From Fluviicoccus sp. (GTDB lineage Bacteria > Pseudomonadota > Gammaproteobacteria > Pseudomonadales > Moraxellaceae), in the NCBI RefSeq assembly GCF_030646115.1, contig NZ_JAUSMX010000019.1, positions 1-64,000 of the forward strand: a DNA stretch of 64,000 bases. The letters run 5' to 3'. The position numbers were made by a program, and so were the translations under genes. How positions within the stretch are numbered: the stretch's first letter is position 1; each line of letters begins with the position of its first letter. Positions 1 through 9,517 of this stretch are shown here, piece after piece. A model generated the notes under the pieces. The model searched no databases. It was not told the origin of the DNA and worked only from the letters and a program-made list of their open reading frames with translations.

Positions 1-101
1 TCTTTCGAACCACCGCCTCCAGACCCGAAAACAACACCCAACCTAAGGCAAGTTATTGTTTTTGCTTGGCTTATTTAGCCAGCAGCGCGTCAGCGTGGGG
101 C

Positions 102-131
102 GCATTATAGGGCCTGTGAGCTCACTGTCAA
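102..131 (-). promoter_or_regulatory. Strong sigma70 promoter, probably of an rRNA operon to the left
   Basis: On the minus strand a perfect TTGACA (126-131) is followed after 16 bases by a perfect TATAAT (104-109) and then by a GC-rich GCGCCCC discriminator. Such a discriminator is typical of stringently controlled rRNA promoters. The promoter lies just downstream of tyrS and fires out of the window; in Pseudomonas and some relatives an rRNA operon follows tyrS. No 16S sequence or boxA is visible in bases 1-100, so the rRNA assignment is inference, while the promoter boxes are seen directly. Confidence 0.7.
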
Positions 132-188
132 AGGGTTTTCCCCACAATCGAACCAAGCGCACAGATTTTATGCATTCCAGCTATAGAC

Positions 189-1385
189 TTACACCACACA
201 GACTCTTGCAATGGCCTTTTTTCCAGCCTGGACAATGTAGCTAACTCCGCGCTGGCAGCGATAATCAGCAGAAACCACCGAGCCATCAACAAAAACCGCT
301 TGCCTCTGCAATACGTCCCTGGCGGCCGCGGAGTTCTTCACCAAGCCGGCTTTGTTCAACACCGCGCTTATTGGCAACTCCGACTGCCCCTCAAGATCAA
401 TGGTCACTTCTGGCACATTTTCAGGAATTTCCCCATAACCTATCACGTTCCCCGCTGACTTGTGGGCATGTGCAGCCGCTTCCTCCCCATGAAACCGGGC
501 AATGATTTCCGTCGCCAACAACTTTTTCAACTGTTGAGGATTGCGTCCGGCCGCCATTTCATTCAACAGGGCTTCAGCGTCTTCCTGTGTACGGAAGCTC
601 AACAATTCAAAGTAGCGAGGAATCAGCGAGTCCGGCATGGATAATATCTTCTGGTACATCTCTCCGGGCGCATCGTTGACGCCGATATAGTTACCCAACG
701 ACTTGGACATTTTTTGCACTCCGTCCAAACCCTCAAGAATCGGCAGTGTGATACACACTTGAGCTGGCTGCCCATAACGCCCTTGTAACGTCCGCCCCAT
801 CAACAAATTGAATTTCTGATCGGTGCCGCCCAATTCAACATCCGCCTTCAGTTCAACAGAGTCAAAGCCCTGCAACAACGGGTATAAAAACTCATGAATG
901 GCGATGGACTGCTCATTGGCAAAACGCTTTGAGAAATCATCTCGCTCCAGCATGCGGGTAACCGTGTATTGACCCGCCAGATGAATCATGTCGGCCGCAG
1001 ACTTCTGCGACATCCACTCTGAGTTGAAAACAACCCGCGTCTTTAACGGATCGAGAATCTTGAAGACTTGGTCACGGTAACTTTTGGCATTTTCCGCAAC
1101 CTGTTCAGCCGTCAAGGGCTTGCGGGTTACGTTCTTGCCGGTGGGATCACCGATCATGCCGGTAAAATCGCCAATGAGAAAGATTACTTCATGCCCCAAC
1201 TCCTGGAACAGTCGCAGCTTATTGATCAGGACGGTATGTCCGAGGTGCAAGTCTGGCGCCGTGGGGTCAAAGCCGGCTTTAACCCTCAATGGCCTTCCTT
1301 CTTTCAATTTGGCCAGCAATTCCGCTTCGGGAATGATTTCTTCGGTTCCGCGCTTGATAAGTGCAAGTTGCTGTTCTGGTGTCAT
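189..1385 (-). CDS. tyrS: Tyrosyl-tRNA synthetase
   Basis: This class I cytoplasmic aminoacyl-tRNA synthetase charges tRNA-Tyr with tyrosine. The 398-residue protein has the HLGH form of the HIGH motif at residues 47-50, the tyrosine-pocket stretch GGTDQKFN near 186-193, KMSKS at 225-229, and a C-terminal S4-type RNA-binding domain ending in [11 protein letters not shown]. It is of the TyrZ type found in many proteobacteria rather than the E. coli TyrS type. I start it at the ATG opening MTPEQQ because the 20 codons upstream do not resemble the family and run towards divergent anmK. The two genes are only 41 bases apart, so their promoters must overlap. Confidence 0.96.
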   Translation of the reverse strand: MTPEQQLALIKRGTEEIIPEAELLAKLKEGRPLRVKAGFDPTAPDLHLGHTVLINKLRLFQELGHEVIFLIGDFTGMIGDPTGKNVTRKPLTAEQVAENAKSYRDQVFKILDPLKTRVVFNSEWMSQKSAADMIHLAGQYTVTRMLERDDFSKRFANEQSIAIHEFLYPLLQGFDSVELKADVELGGTDQKFNLLMGRTLQGRYGQPAQVCITLPILEGLDGVQKMSKSLGNYIGVNDAPGEMYQKILSMPDSLIPRYFELLSFRTQEDAEALLNEMAAGRNPQQLKKLLATEIIARFHGEEAAAHAHKSAGNVIGYGEIPENVPEVTIDLEGQSELPISAVLNKAGLVKNSAAARDVLQRQAVFVDGSVVSADYRCQRGVSYIVQAGKKAIARVCVV

Positions 1386-1426
1386 GATATGTTTCGCTAC
1401 AATGCCGCTTGAAAAGGCGCATTTTA

Positions 1427-2548
1427 ATGAGAAATCCGATGCCACACGATATTTATTTGGGCCTGATGTCAGGCACCAGTCTCGATGCCATAGATGCGGT
1501 TGCTGTGAGCTTTACGCCAGAACCCAGTCTTTTAGGCACGCACTCTCTTCCCCTCGATGACGAAACAAGAACCGCCATACTGCAACTGACACTGCCGGGC
1601 GACAATGAAATTGACCGGATGGGGCCGTTGGACAGGCAGTTGGGGCAATTATTCGCTCAATGCGTGAACACCCTGATTGACAAGCACGGGCTGGACAGGA
1701 ACCGGATTCTTGCGATCGGAAGCCACGGGCAAACCATCCGGCACCGGCCCGGATATGACCATGCCTTTACCCTGCAGATTTCCGACCCCAACACCATTGC
1801 CGAACTGACAGGCATTACCGTGGTTGCCGACTTTCGCCGAAGGGATGTCGCCGCCGGCGGACAGGGCGCGCCATTAGTGCCTGCGTTCCATGAGGCCTTG
1901 TTTCGCTGTCCCGGAACCGACCGCGTCATTTTGAACCTTGGCGGCATTGCCAACATTACCCTGCTCTCCGGGACGCCCGAGTTACTGCTGCGCGGCTATG
2001 ACACCGGCCCAGCCAACATCCTGATGGACTCCTGGTGCATGCGGCACAAGGGAGAGCCCTATGACCGTGGCGGCCTGTGGGCTCGATCAGGCACGCTTCA
2101 GCCCAAACTGCTTGAGCAGCTGTTGGGACATCCCTTTTTCACGCTACCTGCTCCCAAAAGCACCGGCCGGGAAGATTTCAATATTCAGTGGCTGGATCAC
2201 GAACTGAAGTCGACCCCTGATCTTCCTCCGGAAGATGTTCAAGCAACACTCATGGAGCTAACTGCCATATCGGTTGCGTCGGCCATTCGGCATGAAGGCC
2301 TTGAAAGTGCTGAACTGTGGGTGTGCGGAGGGGGGGCATACAACAGCGCACTCATGGACCGCATGGCGCTATTGCTTCCGAAAATGCACCTGCAAATCAC
2401 GTCCGCCAAAGGGCTAGAGCCGAACTGGATTGAAGCAACAGCATTTGCCTGGCTGGCCCGTCAAACCATGATGAATCTGCCCGGCAACGCACATGCCGTC
2501 ACAGGCGCCAAGGGTGAGCGCATTCTGGGGGGAATTTATCCGGGCTGA
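1427..2548 (+). CDS. anmK: Anhydro-N-acetylmuramic acid kinase
   Basis: AnmK phosphorylates and opens 1,6-anhydro-N-acetylmuramic acid to MurNAc-6-phosphate, a step in recycling peptidoglycan fragments. The 373-residue protein carries the N-terminal phosphate motif [11 protein letters not shown] near residues 13-23, the GSHGQT stretch, [25 protein letters not shown] and the C-terminal VCGGGAYN motif, all typical of this ASKHA-fold kinase. I choose the ATG at 1427 because an AAGG lies about nine bases upstream; the ATG at 1439 (MPHDIYLG) is the alternative. It is divergent from tyrS and convergent with erpA, and mpl at 7628 is another recycling gene. Confidence 0.95.
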   Translation: MRNPMPHDIYLGLMSGTSLDAIDAVAVSFTPEPSLLGTHSLPLDDETRTAILQLTLPGDNEIDRMGPLDRQLGQLFAQCVNTLIDKHGLDRNRILAIGSHGQTIRHRPGYDHAFTLQISDPNTIAELTGITVVADFRRRDVAAGGQGAPLVPAFHEALFRCPGTDRVILNLGGIANITLLSGTPELLLRGYDTGPANILMDSWCMRHKGEPYDRGGLWARSGTLQPKLLEQLLGHPFFTLPAPKSTGREDFNIQWLDHELKSTPDLPPEDVQATLMELTAISVASAIRHEGLESAELWVCGGGAYNSALMDRMALLLPKMHLQITSAKGLEPNWIEATAFAWLARQTMMNLPGNAHAVTGAKGERILGGIYPG

Positions 2549-2564
2549 TTGCCCGGAAGGATTG

Positions 2565-2906
2565 CTAAACTGAAAAGGATGACCCGCAACCGCAGGTGGA
2601 GCTTGCATTGGGGTTTTTAACTATGAAGCGGGAACCCTGTAACCCCTCTTCATAGTCAACCTCAGAGCCTGCAAGATACTGATAGCTCATCGAATCCACC
2701 ACCATGGTGACATCATCATTGCTGAACACCGAGTCCATTTCACCGGTATTCTCATCAAATGTGAAGCCATAGGAAAATCCGGAGCAGCCGCCACCGGTGA
2801 TATACACCCGCAACTTCAACTCAGGATTGCCCTCGCCGTCCTTGAGCTTGCGAATTTTTGCCGCCGCACGATCCGTGAGTGCCATGCCTTGAGTGGCGTC
2901 TGTCAT
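2565..2906 (-). CDS. erpA: Iron-sulfur cluster insertion protein ErpA
   Basis: ErpA is an A-type carrier that hands Fe-S clusters to apo-enzymes such as IspG and IspH. The 113-residue sequence shows the HesB/IscA fold with the three conserved cysteines C41 ([11 protein letters not shown]), C105 and C107 (CGCGSSF at the C-terminus). The acidic [12 protein letters not shown] stretch and the [17 protein letters not shown] segment are typical of ErpA rather than IscA. It sits 16 bases from the convergent end of anmK, an association seen in many beta- and gammaproteobacteria. Confidence 0.96.
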   Translation of the reverse strand: MTDATQGMALTDRAAAKIRKLKDGEGNPELKLRVYITGGGCSGFSYGFTFDENTGEMDSVFSNDDVTMVVDSMSYQYLAGSEVDYEEGLQGSRFIVKNPNASSTCGCGSSFSV

Positions 2907-2978
2907 GTGCTGCCTCTTTTACCCGACTAAATCAGTATGGAATTATCTAAAGAAAACCGTCGTTCGTCAATCACGCAA

Positions 2979-3006
2979 AAGTAAAGGCCCGGACATGCCG
3001 GGCCAG
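2979..3006 (-). terminator. Hairpin terminator after the binding-protein gene
   Basis: GGCCCGG (2986-2992) and CCGGGCC (2998-3004) form a 7-bp stem with a 5-base loop. Read on the minus strand it is followed by TTTACTTTTG. It lies between the stop of the binding-like protein and the start of erpA. Confidence 0.6.
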
Positions 3007-3026
3007 TTATCATCACCCGCCAACAA

Positions 3027-4046
3027 TTACTCGTCGGTCAAGGCGCACTCGAAGCTGGAAGGATCATTTTTACAACGAACCTTCTTCAGCAACGACATCA
3101 TCTTTTTGTCATAGATGCCGTCAGCAGTAAGCGCAATGCGGGACTCACGCATCAGCTTGACATAACCGGGCTTGTCGGCATCCGGAATATCCATCCAGAA
3201 CTTGGCAGGAATATCGGCCTCGGTCTTCTTGATGACGGAGAACGCACGTTCCAACTGGGTCACGACATACTCGCGGCTCTTCTGGCCAAAGCCGGCAGGG
3301 AATTTCTTGGGATTAATGATGATGTTGCCGGTCAACTGGACAATCGGGAAACGGATGATCGCTCCCTTGGTGCCCAAACCCTTGAACAATTCCAACGGTT
3401 TGAATGCCACTGCCGGGGCGGCAACGATGTCCACCTGGCCGTTGTTGAACTTGCCTGCAAAGTTGGTGATGTCAGAGGCCACCGGCTGGGCGCCGATCTT
3501 CTGCACCATCTTGGCTTGGGATTTGTCGTAATCCAGCACGGCGATTTTCTTGCCGGAAGCCTTTGACAGGTTATTGATGGCGCGGTCATTGACCAAGAGG
3601 TAGCCGGCGCCCAGCGGAATCAGTCCAACCACTTCATAGCCGCCACTGACCATGCTGCCGGCAATTTTCGGCGAACTCAGGATCGACAGCACATCTTTCA
3701 TGACGGCATAGCTGGGGATGGCGCCGATAGAATCGATACTGCCGGTAAACGTATTGAACTGACGGCCGCGCAAACCGGTAATACTGATAGCGTCGCACTG
3801 GCCAGCCTTGAAGTCTTCAGAGGCAATACGCTCGTCGGTGTAAGCCTTGAGCTCGATGTCGCCACCCCATGCCTTGGATGCCAGGCTGTAGTCCTTCATC
3901 ATGGCATAGACATCTCCCTGAGTACCCAGGAGGTCAAAAACACAGACTTTTTGTTTGGCTTCAGCGGAAACGCTCAACAACATGCCGGCAGCAAGAGCCA
4001 GCGCAGCAACGGGACGACTCGTGGAAGAGACGATGATTTTTTTCAT
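3027..4046 (-). CDS. Putative periplasmic solute-binding protein (DUF6091-like)
   Basis: This is a 339-residue exported protein. After MKK comes a hydrophobic signal stretch and the cleavage-like site VSAEAKQK near residue 27. The mature part (KVCVFDLLGTQGDVYAMMKD, then ITGLRGRQFN, GAGYLLVND and KKIAVLDYDKS) resembles the two-lobed, TRAP DctP-like proteins grouped as DUF6091, which have no assigned ligand that I know of. There is no membrane permease next to it, so a role in transport is unproven and it may act as a sensor. I start at the ATG opening MKKIIV because the 71 codons before it encode no recognisable domain. It is transcribed towards erpA from a 324-base upstream gap. Confidence 0.75.
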   Translation of the reverse strand: MKKIIVSSTSRPVAALALAAGMLLSVSAEAKQKVCVFDLLGTQGDVYAMMKDYSLASKAWGGDIELKAYTDERIASEDFKAGQCDAISITGLRGRQFNTFTGSIDSIGAIPSYAVMKDVLSILSSPKIAGSMVSGGYEVVGLIPLGAGYLLVNDRAINNLSKASGKKIAVLDYDKSQAKMVQKIGAQPVASDITNFAGKFNNGQVDIVAAPAVAFKPLELFKGLGTKGAIIRFPIVQLTGNIIINPKKFPAGFGQKSREYVVTQLERAFSVIKKTEADIPAKFWMDIPDADKPGYVKLMRESRIALTADGIYDKKMMSLLKKVRCKNDPSSFECALTDE

Positions 4047-4370
4047 GGTGTGTCCTTGTCGACGGCTTGGATTATGTTTTTTTGCCCCGGATAACGGGCT
4101 AAGGCATTTTAGCGCAGTAAGGACACTGCCCAAAAGCCTTTTATCCGATTGTTGTGTCAGCATAACGGGTTGCTTCGTATTCAAAACGCTCGTTATGTAA
4201 CCAGCACCACATCCCTGTATCCGGCACACCGTCTTCAAGGGCTGCTTATTGCCATTCACCGGCTCGATTCGACCCGCTCAAAATCCGGAATAAAAAAAAG
4301 GGTGGCAGGGAGCCACCCCAAAAGAGGGTACATTTTACAAGCAACCCCAAGCGGGATTGCAGGTTTGCAA
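4047..4370. other. Intergenic region between the binding protein and phasin genes
   Basis: This 324-base gap holds the upstream region of the binding-protein gene, including a CATAAT that could be a -10 box on the minus strand near 4070. It also holds the phasin terminator at 4291-4320. A 7-base inverted repeat, CATAACG...CGTTATG, lies near 4160-4197. I see no RNA gene. Confidence 0.5.
4291..4320 (-). terminator. Rho-independent terminator of the phasin gene
   Basis: On the minus strand GGGTGGC and GCCACCC pair around TCCCT and are followed by a run of eight T. This is a strong intrinsic terminator about 50 bases beyond the phasin stop codon. Confidence 0.9.
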
Positions 4371-4691
4371 TCAGACAGCCTTGCGCTTTTCGCCGGAGGC
4401 AACCAGATCACCAAACAGCTTCTGGCTTTCAGCCTTCAGCGATTCCACTTCAGTCTTCAGCGTCTCGACCAGACCGAAGGCAACCAGCACAGCCTTCTTG
4501 TCAGCTGCGGCCTTCTCGCCACGAGCGGCCTGACCGGCGGCTTGCAGCTTGTCCAGTTGCTTCTGGCCTTCTTCTTCAACCTTGGTCACCAGACCGAGGC
4601 CAGCCAGATACACCTGGTTGCCCAGATCCTTAACGCGATCAACCAGACCGACTTGAGTTTGGTTTTCAGCAACGTCTTTAAGTTCGCCCAT
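4371..4691 (-). CDS. Phasin-family (granule-associated) protein
   Basis: This small, 106-residue, highly charged and almost entirely alpha-helical protein has no signal peptide. The core VDRVKDLGNQVYLAGLGLV followed by a long Glu/Lys/Ala amphipathic helix and a basic C-terminus (GEKRKAV) is typical of poly(hydroxyalkanoate) granule-associated PhaI/PhaF-type phasins. These coat intracellular polyester granules. It is a single-gene unit with its own terminator. No PHA synthase lies in the window, so the granule role is inferred from the family; it could alternatively coat neutral-lipid bodies made by the wax ester synthase at 40645. Confidence 0.7.
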   Translation of the reverse strand: MGELKDVAENQTQVGLVDRVKDLGNQVYLAGLGLVTKVEEEGQKQLDKLQAAGQAARGEKAAADKKAVLVAFGLVETLKTEVESLKAESQKLFGDLVASGEKRKAV

Positions 4692-4862
4692 GATGCATCT
4701 CCAAATTAAGCTTCACACACCCGGTTTATGCTGCACCCTGCAGCAACCCATGTGCGCATTTTAGGAGAACTGTTCGAGACCGAACGCTATAGCTGTCTGA
4801 CAATCCTACAAAAATATGGATTTTTAAGTTGCCGGACTGGCAGCCCGGCGGAAATCAAAGAA

Positions 4863-5969
4863 TTAAAGCGCCATCCGGTTGGGCAGAACAGCAGCAATAA
4901 CCTTGATGCGATCCATCAATTGGATGTGCGTGGGGGCTGTGACCGTAATGTGGCCCAGCTTGCGGCCAGGGCGCTCAGTCTTACCATAGAGATGCAGATG
5001 GGTTTCAGGAATGGCCAGAATCGCTGCCGTTTCAGGGTGGCGGCCAATGATGTTGATCATGGCGCTGGGGCGCAATGGATCGGTGGAGCCCAACGGCAAA
5101 CCGGCGACGGCGCGGATGTGGTTTTCAAATTGCGAGCAGATGGCGCCTTCAATACTCCAGTGCCCGGAATTGTGAACCCGCGGCGCGGTTTCATTCGCCA
5201 CCAGCCCGGAGCCGGTGTCGAACATTTCCAGCGTCATGACGCCGACATGCTGCAAGTCTTCCAGAATGGCCCGGATATAAGCATCTGCCTGACGGGCAGA
5301 TGCTTCGGAAATATCCGGAGCAGGTACAACAGAATGCGACAGGATGCCTTGATGATGGACATTCCAGGCCGGGGGATAGCAGCGGATTTCGCCATCCTGA
5401 CCGCGAACCGCCACAATCGACAGTTCACGCTGGAAGCGGACAAAAGCCTCTGCCAGCAAGGGGCAGGCCGCACCCAAATCTGTCCAGGCGCGTGCAATGT
5501 CATCGGTGGAGCGAATGACAAACTGTCCCTTGCCATCGTAACCGCCGGTCACCGTCTTGATTACCAGGGGCATGCCCAGTTCGGCAACGGCCTGCTGCAA
5601 AGCTTCCAGGCTGTCGATGCGACGCCAGGGTGCGGCGGGGATCGACAAACGGTCGAACAATGCCTTTTCATTGAGCCGGTTTTGGGACACGGCCAACGAC
5701 CGCACGCCGGGATACACCGGCTTGTGCCGGGCAATGCGCTCTACCCAGGCGGTCGAGATGTTCTCGAACTCATAGGTAAAGACATCGGCGCTGGCGAGGA
5801 AGGCGTCCAGCGACTCGGGAGAACCGGATTCATCCCCGTATAAATCGCCCAGTGGGGCGGACGGGCAATCCGGCAGGGCGTCATAAAAGCTGAAGCGCAA
5901 GTTAAACGGATAACCCGCCAAAGCCATCATGCGGCCAAGTTGACCGCCGCCAAAAACGCCCACCCTCAT
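4863..5969 (-). CDS. purK: N5-carboxyaminoimidazole ribonucleotide synthase
   Basis: PurK uses ATP and bicarbonate to carboxylate AIR to N5-CAIR in de novo purine synthesis. The 368 residues form an ATP-grasp fold, with the N-terminal [13 protein letters not shown] nucleotide motif at residues 7-19, the [13 protein letters not shown]-loop-like segment, YEFENI near 70, and the metal/ATP stretch [13 protein letters not shown]. It overlaps the upstream purE by four bases, so the two steps are translationally coupled in a purE-purK operon. Confidence 0.96.
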   Translation of the reverse strand: MRVGVFGGGQLGRMMALAGYPFNLRFSFYDALPDCPSAPLGDLYGDESGSPESLDAFLASADVFTYEFENISTAWVERIARHKPVYPGVRSLAVSQNRLNEKALFDRLSIPAAPWRRIDSLEALQQAVAELGMPLVIKTVTGGYDGKGQFVIRSTDDIARAWTDLGAACPLLAEAFVRFQRELSIVAVRGQDGEIRCYPPAWNVHHQGILSHSVVPAPDISEASARQADAYIRAILEDLQHVGVMTLEMFDTGSGLVANETAPRVHNSGHWSIEGAICSQFENHIRAVAGLPLGSTDPLRPSAMINIIGRHPETAAILAIPETHLHLYGKTERPGRKLGHITVTAPTHIQLMDRIKVIAAVLPNRMAL

Positions 5970-6478
5970 GCCTGCACTCCGGGAACAGGGCTGGCCAGCA
6001 CCTTCTCGGTCTGTTGCTGGCGGAAGGTTTCAATGGCCTCAACGAAACGCGGATGCGCACCGGCGATAATCTGGGTTGCGAGCAAAGCGGCATTGACGGC
6101 GCCTGCCTTGCCAATGGCCAGCGTGCCCACCGGCACACCTGCGGGCATCTGCACGATGGACAGCAGGGAATCCAGCCCATTGAGGGCCTGGGACTGGACA
6201 GGCACGCCCAGCACCGGCAACGAGGTCTTGGAGGCGCACATGCCCGGCAAATGCGCCGCACCACCCGCACCGGCAATGATGACGGCAATGCCGCGCTCAC
6301 GGGCCGTTTCGGCATAGCGAAACAACTTGTCGGGCGTACGATGCGCGGAAACCACTTCGGCCTCGAAGGGAACGCCCAGCGCCTGAAGGGTGTCCGCTGC
6401 ATGCTGCATCGTCGCCCAATCGGACTGTGAACCCATAATGATGCCTACCAGAGGCTGTGATGCGTGTGCTGTCGTCAT
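5966..6478 (-). CDS. purE: N5-CAIR mutase
   Basis: PurE converts N5-CAIR to CAIR, the step after PurK. The 170-residue protein has the class I PurE signatures [10 protein letters not shown] at 16-25, SAHRTPD near 45, the [11 protein letters not shown] loop, and [31 protein letters not shown]. It is first in the purE-purK operon and its stop overlaps the purK start in an ATGA arrangement. A 6-bp inverted repeat CGTCAA-TT-TTGACG lies 35-48 bases upstream, but it is not a recognisable PurR box. Confidence 0.96.
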   Translation of the reverse strand: MTTAHASQPLVGIIMGSQSDWATMQHAADTLQALGVPFEAEVVSAHRTPDKLFRYAETARERGIAVIIAGAGGAAHLPGMCASKTSLPVLGVPVQSQALNGLDSLLSIVQMPAGVPVGTLAIGKAGAVNAALLATQIIAGAHPRFVEAIETFRQQQTEKVLASPVPGVQA

Positions 6479-6580
6479 GCGGCCGTCACTCGTAACCTTG
6501 AAACCGGAAAACCGTCAATTTTGACGAAAAAAAACGGAATGGCCAAGTACTGAACGCCATTTGTCCTAAATTAGCTGTTT

Positions 6581-6934
6581 TTAAGCGCCCAGCGACGGCC
6601 GAAACATGAAATAGACCGCTCCCAGCATGCAAATGGCGGCATACACGTAATCCATGCGGAAGGGTTCGCGCAGATAAAAGACCGCAAAAGGCACAAAAAC
6701 CGACAGCGTGATGACCTCCTGCAGGATTTTAAGCTGCCCCACCGTGAGCACCTGATGGCCGATCCGGTTGGCCGGCACCATCAGCATGTACTCGAAAAAG
6801 GCGATGCCCCAGCTGAGCAGCGCCGCCACAAACCAGGGCCGGTCGCTCAGATTCTTTAGATGACCATACCAGGCAAAGGTCATGAAGACATTGGAACACA
6901 TCAACAAGAGAATGGTTTGCAGGGTTGTCGGCAT
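6581..6934 (-). CDS. DMT-superfamily small membrane protein (DUF486)
   Basis: This 117-residue inner-membrane protein has four hydrophobic segments (about residues 3-22, 32-50, 63-85 and 92-112) and charged turns. The features WYGHLKNLSDRPW, SWGIAFFEYMLMVPANRIG and LREPFRMDYVYAAICMLGAVYFMF match the DUF486 group of the drug/metabolite transporter superfamily. Its substrate is unknown. I start at the ATG giving MPTTLQTI because the preceding 33 codons are hydrophilic, overlap the divergent neighbour's promoter region and do not fit the family. Confidence 0.8.
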   Translation of the reverse strand: MPTTLQTILLLMCSNVFMTFAWYGHLKNLSDRPWFVAALLSWGIAFFEYMLMVPANRIGHQVLTVGQLKILQEVITLSVFVPFAVFYLREPFRMDYVYAAICMLGAVYFMFRPSLGA

Positions 6935-7045
6935 GATGACGGATTCGAGCTGAGGAATAGACTGTGGTGTAGTTCTGTAAATCTGCTGCACCCGAGTACA
7001 GAGTTTGACACAATAACCCCCAAGACTCCCCATCCGGCTCCGCTG

Positions 7046-7621
7046 ATGAAAGACAACTGGTCACTGTTCTGGCAAATCCTCCGCTTCAAGCGGGGACCAG
7101 AAGACGCTCCACACTCCCCTTCCCTGCTGATCAACCTCATTGTCCTGGATTTGCTGCTGAATGCCGTCGGACAATCAATGAACCGCGAGGCCTCCGATAC
7201 GGCGATGATCGTCACGGTACCGCTGATTGCCGTCACGGTTGAACTGGTGGCGCTGCATTTACTGATGGCGTTCAAGTCTGTCAGCCAGCGCTTTGTTGCA
7301 ACGGCCACTGTCATCATGGGCTGTGACGTCATTCTGACCCTGATCAGCCTGCCGGTGTTGCTGGTCAGCCTCTCCGTTCCGCCCAAATCCTCCCTGATGA
7401 TGGTCTTGGGCATTCTGCAAATGGTGCTGCTGGGCTGGAGTCTGGGCTTCAGGGCTTTCGTGTATCATCGCACCCTGAATATCGGGCTGGTTCAAGCCAA
7501 CATGCTGACGTTCACGCTGTTTCTGCTGACCATGACCTTTACCGTACAAGCTTTTCCCGAATTGCTGGCCAAGGCACAGGCCCAAGCGGCCGCCGCCCAG
7601 CAGACAAACAAAACGGAATAG
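7046..7621 (+). CDS. Unknown multi-spanning membrane protein
   Basis: I do not recognise a family. The 191-residue protein starts with a short cytoplasmic stretch (MKDNWSLFWQILRFKRGPEDAP), then has about five hydrophobic segments separated by short polar loops, and ends in an Ala/Gln-rich hydrophilic tail (AKAQAQAAAAQQTNKTE). It ends six bases before mpl on the same strand, so the two are probably cotranscribed. This hints at an envelope role but does not prove one. The start at 7046 fits the beginning of the conserved-looking hydrophobic protein. Confidence 0.75.
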   Translation: MKDNWSLFWQILRFKRGPEDAPHSPSLLINLIVLDLLLNAVGQSMNREASDTAMIVTVPLIAVTVELVALHLLMAFKSVSQRFVATATVIMGCDVILTLISLPVLLVSLSVPPKSSLMMVLGILQMVLLGWSLGFRAFVYHRTLNIGLVQANMLTFTLFLLTMTFTVQAFPELLAKAQAQAAAAQQTNKTE

Positions 7622-7627
7622 AAGAAC

Positions 7628-8992
7628 ATGCACATTCACATTCTCGGCATTTGCGGCACCTTTATGGGTTCGCTGGCGGTTCTGGCGAAAAACCTGGGCC
7701 ATACTGTCACCGGCAGCGATAGCAATGTCTATCCCCCAATGAGCACCCAACTGGAAGCGCAGGGCATTTCGCTGATGCAGGGGTATGACCCGTCGCACCT
7801 GCAACCCCGGCCCGACCTGGTGATTGTGGGCAATGCCATGAAGCGTGGCATTCCCGCCGTTGAATATGTGCTGAATGAAGGCATTCCCTACACCTCGGGT
7901 CCGCAATGGCTGGCGCAGTATGTGCTGCAGGGCAAGCATATTATTGGCGTGGCGGGAACCCACGGCAAGACCACCACCACCACCATGGTGGCCTGGATTC
8001 TGGAACAGGCCGGCTTGGAGCCGGGCTTTTTGATTGGCGGCGTGCCGATGGGCTTTGAAGCCAGCGCTCGTCTGGGCGGCGGCCAGTTCTTTGTGGTGGA
8101 AGCCGATGAATATGACTCCGCCTTCTTCGACAAGCGCTCCAAGTTCATTCACTACGCGCCACGCACTGCCATCCTCAACAATCTGGAATTCGACCACGCC
8201 GACATTTTTGACGATCTGGCCGCCATTCAGAAGCAGTTCCACCATCTGGTGCGCACCATTCCCGGTCAGGGCCGCATTATTGTGCCGGTCGGCGACCAGA
8301 ATCTGGCGGATACGCTGGAGAAGGGTTGCTGGACACCGGTAGAAAAAACCGGTTTGGCCGGTGAAGCCGGGGCGCTATGGCAAGCAGCCCTGCGCGCCCC
8401 GGACGGCTCGCATTTCGACGTACTGTATGACGGCCAAAAAGCCGGGACGGTGAATTGGGGCATGACCGGCATGCACAGCGTCAATAACGCCCTGAGCGCC
8501 ATTGCCTCGGCGCATCATGTGGGCGTCAACATTGAACAGGCTTGCGCCGGGTTGAGCGCCTTTGGCGGCGTGAAGCGCCGCATGGAGCTGATTGGGGAAG
8601 TGCGCGGCATCAGCGTTTATGACGACTTCGCCCACCACCCCACCGCCATCAAGACCACCCTGGAAGGCCTGCGCAAGAAAGTGGGCAGCCGCCGTATCTG
8701 GGCGGTGATTGAACCCCGCTCCAACACCATGCGCATGGGCACGCACAAGGACGGCCTGGCCGCCTCGGCCTGTGACGCCGACCAGGTGATCTGGTATCAG
8801 CCGGACGGTCTGGACTGGAATCTGGAGCCGGTGATTGCCGATTCCCCGGTCCCGGCCAAGGTAATGCGGAATATCGACGCCATCATCGCGGAACTGGTCG
8901 CCAAAACCCAGGATGGTGATGCGGTGGTGATCATGTCGAACGGTGGCTTTGGCGGGATTCATGGCAAGCTGGTGGCGGCGTTGAAGGGCTGA
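7628..8992 (+). CDS. mpl: Murein peptide ligase
   Basis: Mpl ligates the recycled tripeptide L-Ala-gamma-D-Glu-meso-DAP to UDP-MurNAc, returning peptidoglycan fragments to synthesis. The 454-residue Mur-ligase fold shows HILGICGTFMGSLA at the N-terminus (Rossmann domain for UDP-MurNAc), the ATP P-loop GVAGTHGKTTTTTM near 108-121, the NNLEFDHADIF metal region, and the C-terminal YDDFAHHPTAIKTTL and EPRSNTMRMG motifs. It lies in the same region as anmK, another muropeptide recycling gene, though not in the same operon. Confidence 0.96.
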   Translation: MHIHILGICGTFMGSLAVLAKNLGHTVTGSDSNVYPPMSTQLEAQGISLMQGYDPSHLQPRPDLVIVGNAMKRGIPAVEYVLNEGIPYTSGPQWLAQYVLQGKHIIGVAGTHGKTTTTTMVAWILEQAGLEPGFLIGGVPMGFEASARLGGGQFFVVEADEYDSAFFDKRSKFIHYAPRTAILNNLEFDHADIFDDLAAIQKQFHHLVRTIPGQGRIIVPVGDQNLADTLEKGCWTPVEKTGLAGEAGALWQAALRAPDGSHFDVLYDGQKAGTVNWGMTGMHSVNNALSAIASAHHVGVNIEQACAGLSAFGGVKRRMELIGEVRGISVYDDFAHHPTAIKTTLEGLRKKVGSRRIWAVIEPRSNTMRMGTHKDGLAASACDADQVIWYQPDGLDWNLEPVIADSPVPAKVMRNIDAIIAELVAKTQDGDAVVIMSNGGFGGIHGKLVAALKG

Positions 8993-8995
8993 TTC

Positions 8996-9418
8996 ATGGA
9001 CGCCCTCCTCCATGTCACCGGGGCCGAACTGACTGGCCGCAAGTCGATGCGTTTCCCGGTGCGGGTGTCCGTGACGCGCCCGGATTTCCTGACGGCGCTG
9101 GCCACGGCGTGGCTGGTGTTGCGGCGGGTGGGCGAGCTGGCGGGGGAATGGCCTTGCGGCCATGGCAAGCTGGTGTTTACTCCGGTGATGGAAGAGCCTG
9201 AGTCGGGGGCCGGGTTGGATTGCCGGTTTCTGGCGGGGGAAAATACGGTTGCGCTTGAGATTGAGGCCGGGCTGGAGTTGGTCTTCGATTTTCAGGCCAA
9301 TGTGTGGCAGCGGCTGGAGGCGGTGACGGGGGTGATGGATTTCTTGCGGGGAATTCAGGCGGTGGTAGGTGGGGAGGATGTGGTGATTAGTCCGACACCG
9401 GTTTTGTCGGAAGGATAG
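8996..9418 (+). CDS. Hypothetical protein downstream of mpl
   Basis: This is a 140-residue soluble protein of unknown family beginning three bases after mpl, probably translated from the same message. It is acidic (several Glu-rich stretches such as PVMEEPESGAG), with no signal peptide, membrane segment or cysteine cluster that suggests a function. The second half is unusually G-rich at the DNA level. I assign no role. Confidence 0.6.
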   Translation: MDALLHVTGAELTGRKSMRFPVRVSVTRPDFLTALATAWLVLRRVGELAGEWPCGHGKLVFTPVMEEPESGAGLDCRFLAGENTVALEIEAGLELVFDFQANVWQRLEAVTGVMDFLRGIQAVVGGEDVVISPTPVLSEG

Positions 9419-9479
9419 ATCGAGGAATTTGTGTCAGGCCTTGGCGGAGAAGACCTCTGGGGCTGCTAACAAGGTTGGA

Positions 9480-9504
9480 TGGTGGGTCTTGACCCACCCT
9501 ACGG
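9480..9504. repeat. REP-like palindromic hairpin
   Basis: GGTGGGTC (9481-9488) and GACCCACC (9491-9498) form a perfect 8-bp stem with a TT loop, flanked by CCCTACG on the right. The whole resembles the GTAGGGTGGGTC-type intergenic palindromes scattered through many proteobacterial genomes. Only one copy is visible in this window. Confidence 0.6.
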
Positions 9505-9517
9505 ATATGGCTTACTT

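Noticed and set aside
1-100. 16S rRNA leader or boxA sequence
   Set aside because: No boxA or 16S 5' end can be recognised in the visible bases; only the promoter is supported.
4728-5843. 371-residue open frame opposite purK
   Set aside because: Antisense shadow of a textbook ATP-grasp enzyme.
6513-6526. CGTCAA-TT-TTGACG inverted repeat upstream of purE as a PurR site
   Set aside because: It does not match the PurR consensus and may be a weak terminator of the DMT gene; too short to call.
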